A stretch of DNA of 64,000 nt, taken from assembly GCA_009809945.1 (NCBI GenBank), contig WTPW01000029.1, forward strand, positions 859,705 through 923,704, in the 5' to 3' direction. This DNA comes from Gigaspora margarita. Taxonomy: Eukaryota; Glomeromycota; Glomeromycetes; Diversisporales; Gigasporaceae. Below, piece after piece: positions 58,070-64,000 of this stretch. Position 1 is the first letter of the stretch, and every line of letters begins with the position of its first letter. The notes below the pieces were generated by a model that did no database searches, was not told the origin of the DNA, and saw only the letters and a program-made list of their open reading frames with translations. A program made the position numbers and the translations under genes.

Positions 58070-58240
58070 TTCCTATTACTTTATAGTTTTATTGTTTTAT
58101 TGTTTTATTGTTTTATCACTTTATTGGTTTATTACTTTATTACTTTATTGAATTATAGTTTTATAGTTTTATTGTTTTTATAGTTTTATTACTTTGCTTT
58201 ATTGTTTTATTGTTTTATTTCTTTATTGTTTTATTACTTT
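58070..58240. repeat. TTTTATTGTT-type decamer repeat
   Basis: Some fifteen units of TTTTATTGTT, TTTTATTACT or TTTATAG form a T-rich array just upstream of the Helitron frame. Confidence 0.85.
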
Positions 58241-60570
58241 TCAAAAGATATATAAACCCTAGTTTTCTACCCTCCTGCACGATAGACTCAGATTCTCCTC
58301 TCCTCTCCTAATGTTTACAAATAAATATCCTCTCTATATCATATCATATTATTATCAATAAAATATACCTTATTCCAATAAATATTCTCTTGCTCTTTGA
58401 TAAATACATACTGAACCGCTCTAGTGAAGTAATATTCCACTTGCACACTGCTTCATATCTTCTCTGACCCTTACAAGATCCCTGTCACTGTGTGTTGTGT
58501 TGCAAGTACTATATTGAAGGCAATAGTCGCTTGTAACAATGTTATAAAGTTGATGGGCCTTTTTTTTTTTTTTGCTTTTTTTGTATTTAAATATTGGTTG
58601 GGTTCTATTTAGATGCTTAATATATGTAGATTTAAGAGAGTTAATATTATATAGGTAGTTTTAAGAGGTAAGTAAGAATATTTGTTTATGAAACTATTTA
58701 TTATAGTATTTGTGATATTAATATAAAAAGAATCTAAAACTTAAAAGGCATGTATTAATTCTGTATTGTGAAAAGTTAGTAAGTAAATTGATATTTAAAT
58801 TTAATTTGAGGTTGTAATTAAATAATTTGAGATGAAAGAGATGAATTAAATATGAGTATAATATTAACTAAATAGATAAATTTTAGATAAGAATGGATAA
58901 TAATTAATAATATTTAAATTTGAGTGAGAAAGTGATATTAAGTAGACAAAATGTAAATTCGAATAAAGTATTGAGTTTTTAAAATTTTAATAGAATTAAA
59001 TTGTGATTTAAATATTTTTTTTTGAGAAGATAAGTTCTGTTAGTTTTTAATATATATAATACTTTTTGGGTAGTGATTGTATAATTTTTGTTATTCTGCG
59101 GTTGGCTTTGTGTATATGATTGACTTATTTAGATAGAGCTTGGGTTTTTAATATTATTAGAATATAGTTTTTCTGCTAATATAAATATTTTAATGCAAGT
59201 TTAAATAATAATCGCTTGGTTTTTGTCATATAGGCATTTATGTACATTTCATGTTTAATTAAATGATAAATTTAATTATTTTTATTTATAGTAAATATGG
59301 CTTAGATCTTTAAGCAGATTGTGTATAGTAAGCCTTATTTGAAAATAGACATAATTGCGGGTTTGAGTAACCGCATTAGTAATGGCAAAGTTAAATAATA
59401 ACGCTATATACGTTGTGATATGATTATATGGATTAGGTAATATAATACACATACGGATTTGATTTAATATAATTTATAATTTGCAAAGAATAATTAATTG
59501 GTACAAATTTTATATGGTTATATAGTGGAGATTAATTATAGCAAAATAGTCAAAACGTCATCTTGATCTTATAATAAAAATATTAAAAAAAATAACCTGA
59601 TTTTTTAAATCTTATAGAACGTTATCTGTAAGATCAGTTACTCAAATAAAATTTTTTCTTTAATATTCAAACTGGTAACTTTACTCTGTAAGACATGCAC
59701 ATTCAGGCTAGAATATTTTAGGCTCATTGTTAATTTCAATCTTAAATTGGCCAAAAAATACCTTTTTTTTATTTATTTCAACAAGATATGCAAGTTCTAT
59801 ATAGCATTTTAATAGTCGCAAAGGTATGTCACTCATAACTTTTGAGTGTTTGTTTAGAGATGCTTCTTTACTAAGTTTCAGTTTTTTTGTAAATTAAATC
59901 ACTAGTAATAATCTCTTGAAATAATGGCTTAGTAATAAGTCACCTATACCATACAAATATTCGTATTACCTATCCTTCACAATAATAACAGTTGGATGGC
60001 TTTATAAATCCAAAAAGGTAGAAAAACATTACTAAGTCTTGAGTTTTTTTTTACCAATTTACATGATCCTAAATTCATTTTTTTTTCAAAATAGAAACTA
60101 ATCTTTTCTAGGTTTTTGCTTCATTGGATCGCAAATTAGGATTGATCTAAATGATAAAGATTCAAGTTGGGCTAAAAACCAGAAATAATAGATTGATAAG
60201 TACCAATTTTTATTTTGGTTTCATTATTTTCAACGTGGAACTAACACTTGCCTCTCTTTTGTAGGTTTTTTTTTTTTTTGTGAAATGGTTGAGGCATTAA
60301 ATTGGGCAACTGTGGTAAGAAACTATAAAACTAAATAAGTGATAAGTATCAGTTTGTTTCTAGGTTTGATTTTCTTCTTCTTTTTTGAAATAGAAACTAA
60401 AAATTTATTCTCTTTGTAGGTCTTTTCTCAGTTGGGACGCATTTAAAATATTCGTGATTCAAATGAAAATATGTAAGAATTTATCCAGGAATTGAAAAAG
60501 TTACTGTGAAATCGGCTAAAAGAATCTTTTGTATTGAATGAAAGGTTTGTTACGACAAATCTTATACAAG
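58241..60570. other. Non-coding, AT-rich stretch
   Basis: No intact gene. From about 59780 it has alternating T-rich tracts ending in TAG and short mixed blocks, which may be decayed introns and exons of the kinase pseudogene that follows, but no kinase motif was legible before 60571. Confidence 0.4.
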
Positions 60571-61040
60571 TATTAATTAGAATGGAAAAATAAATTGGAT
60601 CTCTTGTATTATATAGCCCTTAATTTTGACTCTATTTATTCGCAGGAACTTGTTCACTAAGATTTACATGGTGGAAGAATTTTGCACTCTTGCTTTGCAT
60701 AACGCATATATTACTGATATTGGCCTTCCTAAAATTTAAGAAAGTTCTGCCATATAAGAGTGCCATCAAGGGAAACTACATACTGGCTTTCAATTATATT
60801 ATGTGTGCAGTTAGTCGTCTATGGAAAATCTATTATGATGATAGATTTTTCATAGATAGCTAACTGTACACAAAATATAATCGAAAGTTAGCATGCATTT
60901 ATAAAGCACTTGTAGTTCAAGGAGTCAACTGTATATTCAAGCATTAGATGCTTATGGTCTTGGAGTTATTATGATTGAGATTTCGACTGAACAAAGAGCA
61001 TTTGATAGAATCTCATTTTATACTGTAGTTATTTTGTATA
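60571..61040 (+). pseudogene. TKL-type kinase pseudogene
   Basis: The + strand reads LEWKNKLDLLYYIALN, then SIYSQELVH*DLHGGRIL, where the catalytic Arg codon of HRD is TAA. After a one-base shift it reads NAYITDIGL and, beyond an inserted element, ALDAYGLGVIMIEISTEQRA. These correspond in order to the helix before the catalytic loop, the catalytic loop, DLG and the SDIYSFGVI helix of the kinase at 38.5-39.7 kb. The APE segment is lost. Confidence 0.8.
60783..60892. mobile_element. 110-bp hairpin MITE in kinase pseudogene
   Basis: CTTTCAATTATATTATGTGT pairs with the complement near 60863-60886, continuing through CAGTTAG and TCTATG.AAAATCTAT to a short loop. Confidence 0.8.
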
Positions 61041-61799
61041 TCAAGAATTATGGTGGATCAAAATAGAAACTATTTTTTTTATTGAAACGAAATGATGGGA
61101 TTATAATGTGGTTATTATATTGTGATTAAAAGTTATGTTTAATATATTGATATATGAATATGTAATATTCGAATCTTTATTTTAATAAAAAATACAAATA
61201 TATCGTCGCACCATTTAACACTATCACTCATTCTTTATTGCTATATAAATTATTCATATTTATAATTATTTGGTAAAAAAAAAAAACTGACGATATTATA
61301 CTATATGCCTTCATAATGATTTTGTAAGCACGATGCTCTTGGTTCTCTTATAATTCCATTTACACACCCACAAAGTAAATTCATCGTCTTAGAAAAAATC
61401 ATGGCATGCTTCTTGCCCAGATTACTCGGATCCAAATCTTTGGGTATTCATTTTTACATTTTAACCTCTAACAAAGCAAAGACCTATAAAAAAGTTGTTA
61501 TTTCCTATCTCAAAAAAAAAAAAAAGAACAGAGGACTAATACTTATCGTCATGCTTTTTCTCACAAATTGCCCAAATCAAATGCTCATTTCTGTGTCCTA
61601 ACCATCCTAACCATCTCAATGAAGAACAAGTCTGTAAAAAGAAGAAATTGTTAGTTCCTGGTTTAAAAAGAGAAGCTCAAATACAAAACATGAAAAGAAA
61701 CCAGCATTTGTTATTTATACCAGTTTCACAATTTCTCATGCCGATCACTAGCTACTTCAATAAATAAAACTTACAAAGGAGTTTAGTTTTTTTTCAAAA
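61041..61799. other. Non-coding stretch
   Basis: AT-rich; a 66-codon + strand frame at 61401-61601 has no recognisable domain and crosses a 13-A run, so it is not called. Confidence 0.4.
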
Positions 61800-62020
61800 A
61801 TTAATTATTCAAATTGTAGCTAAGTGTAGTTAACTATTCAAACTATAATTATTTGTGGTTTGAGTAGCTAGCTACAATTAACTATAGCTTGAATAATTAA
61901 CTACAATTAACTACAATTAACTATAGTCTGTTAACTACAGTTTGGTAGTTAATTAATGACAAATAATTATAGGTTGAGTAGTTTGATTACTATTAGTTGT
62001 AGTTCGAGTAGTTTAGTTAG
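61800..62020. repeat. AACTACAATT repeat field with foldback
   Basis: AACTACAATTA repeats around 61890-61925; AACTATTCAAACTATAATTA on the left pairs with TAATTATAGGTTGAGTAGTT on the right. Confidence 0.7.
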
Positions 62021-62216
62021 TAATATGCGTAAGGATGATAGGATTACACAAAAACACAGATTTAAATAGTTATCGAGATTGCTGATCAACGGATACACTA
62101 CTATATATACGGGATACGGTAAGGAATGTGATTCGTATCATGTAGATATGTATATTTTTTATGTTGAATTATTAGTTCTGATTGTTATTTTTAGTTATTA
62201 GATTTTATTAATTATT

Positions 62217-62441
62217 GTCAGGGATGATGCTGAAATCGGATGATGCTGAAATTTGGGGTCTTGATTTGAAACTATAAGCCCTGCTAAAATCCACATATAC
62301 TCTTTAAAAATCAAATCTATACCCAAACCTTACCCTAACCCTATAAGACAAAAATGAAAAAATATCTCAAAAAAATTTTAAAATTTCATATCAAAATAAA
62401 TAAAAATTTCAGGATCATCCGATTTTAGCATCATCCCCGAC
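62217..62441. mobile_element. Inverted-repeat element with telomere-like core
   Basis: GTCAGGGATGATGCTGAAAT at the left and the complement at the right (about 40 bp, three mismatches); AATTATT flanks both ends (62210-62216, 62442-62448). The interior includes CCTTACCCTAACCCTATAAG. Confidence 0.8.
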
Positions 62442-62520
62442 AATTATTAATTATTAATAAGTAGGATTTACAGATTTTGAGGTTTGAGGAACCGTATTTG
62501 GATATTCTGTATTTGGTATA

Positions 62521-63272
62521 CAGTCGCACCCCCTAAGTACATGCTCTTGGGACCAGGTATAAGTATGCACTTAGAGAGGGCATGCATTTATAGAATTAAC
62601 TTAGATGGCCAATCAAAAGTGAAGTCAATCACGTAATCAACACTTTAGTGCCTTTTACCCAAAAATGAGCTACTCCATAATCGATAATAGTTGCTACATA
62701 GTAAAGTCCAAAGTTTATTATATAAATCGATTTTAATCGATTAAGTAAACTTGTTCGGAAGATCAAAATACATATACTCTGAAAGTTTCATCAATATTGA
62801 AGAACTTTTTATTATTTGGTTTTTAATTTTTACGTTCAACGAAAAATTAAAAATTTTTTTAAAAAATATATTCGTTGAACTTAAAAATTAAAAGTCAAAT
62901 AATAAAAAGTATTCCGATTTTGATAAAAATTTTAGTATATATGTATTTTGTTCGTCCAAACAAGTTTACTTAAGCGATAATATTCGATTTGCTTAGTAAA
63001 ATATAGACTTTACTATGTAACAACTATTGGCGATTAGCCAAAAATTGATTATATTCGAAAATAAGCTATAAAAAATCCAGTATTATTATTGGCTAGCTTT
63101 AACATTAATCACGTGCATGCATTTACAGGGATGCATATATATAAATGGAACCCTAAAATCTCATGCATATGCAGAATATGGAGGGCAACTAAGTCCCAAG
63201 CTCGGGACCAAGCTATGGTTTGCATATAGTGAGGGTTTGCACTTAGGGGCATGCACTTAGGGGGTGCAACTG
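62521..63272. mobile_element. 752-bp pogo/Tigger-like foldback element
   Basis: Ends CAGTCGCACCCCCTAAG and CTTAGGGGGTGCAACTG, flanked by TA. CAGTYG.ACC ends with TA targets are typical of pogo/Tigger transposons. Pairing continues through most of the element (for example ATTAAAAATTTTTTT around 62840-62870), so the whole can fold on itself. No transposase frame. Confidence 0.85.
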
Positions 63273-63274
63273 TA

Positions 63275-63655
63275 TATTGTATGATTGAATTGTTTAATTA
63301 TTAAAAAGTAGTACATATAATATGAACTCGAGTTGCGGTTTAGTGTAAAAGTTACGTATATGTGTGCGGTATATATAATTTGTGTTATAAATTCTTATAA
63401 TAGTAAGTTTTAGCGATAATTATTTTATTTTTTATTGATGTTTTTATTTACGTAAAAAAAAAGTAAATAATATTATATATTATTGGAAAAATGTTTCTGG
63501 CGACATGTCACCATGGCGACCCTATATGATCGGCCAATCATTTTACAGATTGCTGATCATATAAATAAATGTTTTTTTTTATTTTTTTGGTTTATTTTTT
63601 TTTCTATTTGTTTTATTATTTTTTTTTTATTTATTTATTAACTTTTAATTTTTTT
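63275..63655. other. Non-coding stretch
   Basis: AT-rich ending in long T runs; GGCGACATGTCACCATGGCG near 63498 is a short imperfect palindrome. No gene. Confidence 0.4.
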
Positions 63656-63659
63656 TTTT

Positions 63660-63990
63660 TTGGAGCGTCGCTGGAGCCGTCGTTGGAGCCGTCGCTGGAG
63701 TCGTCGTTGGAGTCATCGTTGGAGCCGTAGTAGGAGCGTGAAGTTGCAGTGGATTTCGGTAGTCGTTGGAGTCATAGTAGGAGTCGCAGTGGATTTCGAA
63801 GCCGTAGTAGGAGTCGTGGTGGATTTCGAAGCCGTAGTAGGAGTCACAGTGAATTTCAGTGGTTGTTGGAGTAGGAGCGTAAGTCGCGGTGTATTTCAGT
63901 GATTCAGTAAGTTTTTTTTTCAGTTTCTTTAGAGTCGTCATTGGAGCCGCAGTAGGAGTGTGAAGTCACGTTTCGGTGATTCGGTAGGTT
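63660..63990. repeat. GGAGYCGTCGY and 30-bp minisatellites
   Basis: 12-bp units (GGAGCCGTCGTT and variants) run to about 63735, then 30-bp units containing GTAGTAGGAGTCGCAGTGGA and TTTCGAAGCC recur about four times. Both strands are open across the array, so neither frame is taken as a gene. It continues to the window end. Confidence 0.8.
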
Positions 63991-64000
63991 GTTTTTTTGT

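Noticed and set aside
58260-58500. Pyrimidine-rich segment resembling a Copia-type LTR end
   Set aside because: No primer-binding site, partner LTR or coding region nearby.
1-64000. tRNA, rRNA or CRISPR features
   Set aside because: No tRNA-like arms with GGTTCRA boxes, rRNA segments or regular spacer arrays were seen by eye; a tRNAscan or Rfam search would be decisive.

Overview
The window is AT-rich, intron-containing eukaryotic DNA with N-gaps and scattered single n's. Short introns with GT..AG ends, a Sel1-repeat array beside a tyrosine-kinase-like (TKL) kinase, an F-box/leucine-rich-repeat (LRR) gene, a degraded Helitron, a degraded Ty3/gypsy element and very many small inverted-repeat elements together suggest an arbuscular mycorrhizal fungus (Glomeromycotina, Rhizophagus-like). 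The organism is inferred; no rRNA, tRNA or mitochondrial marker was seen.

Layout. 0-4.4 kb: a Sel1 remnant, an 18-bp repeat, two elements with hAT-type 8-bp target-site duplications, and a few weak coding fragments. 4.4-34.4 kb: a tandem array of about four copies (A-D) of one module. Each module has a + strand gene for a secreted-then-anchored LamG/concanavalin-A-like membrane protein, a small - strand reading frame, and a - strand F-box/LRR gene; a fifth LRR remnant (E) lies beyond. Only the F-box/LRR gene of module D (31109-32638) is intact. All four LamG copies carry frame-breaking lesions, two of them exon insertions of different hAT-like elements. A degraded Ty3/gypsy element (22.3-28.7 kb) separates modules C and D. 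Because modules are homologous, one copy often shows the empty site of an element in another, so many element ends and target duplications can be read to the base.

34.4-41.0 kb: gap with poly-G edge, T-rich DNA, then a - strand TKL kinase gene preceded by a Sel1-repeat array that ends at an assembly break (n at 41041). The two may be one spliced gene. 41-47 kb: mostly non-coding DNA with degenerate repeats and nested inverted-repeat elements. 47.4-58.0 kb: a Helitron 3' terminus on the - strand, a 3-kb degenerate satellite, then broken Helitron Pif1-helicase and Rep reading frames. 58-64 kb: AT-rich DNA with a + strand kinase pseudogene, a pogo-like foldback element and GC-richer minisatellites.

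The main biological theme is a young, repeatedly invaded tandem array that pairs a LamG-type surface protein with an F-box/LRR protein, in a genome where most copies decay quickly.
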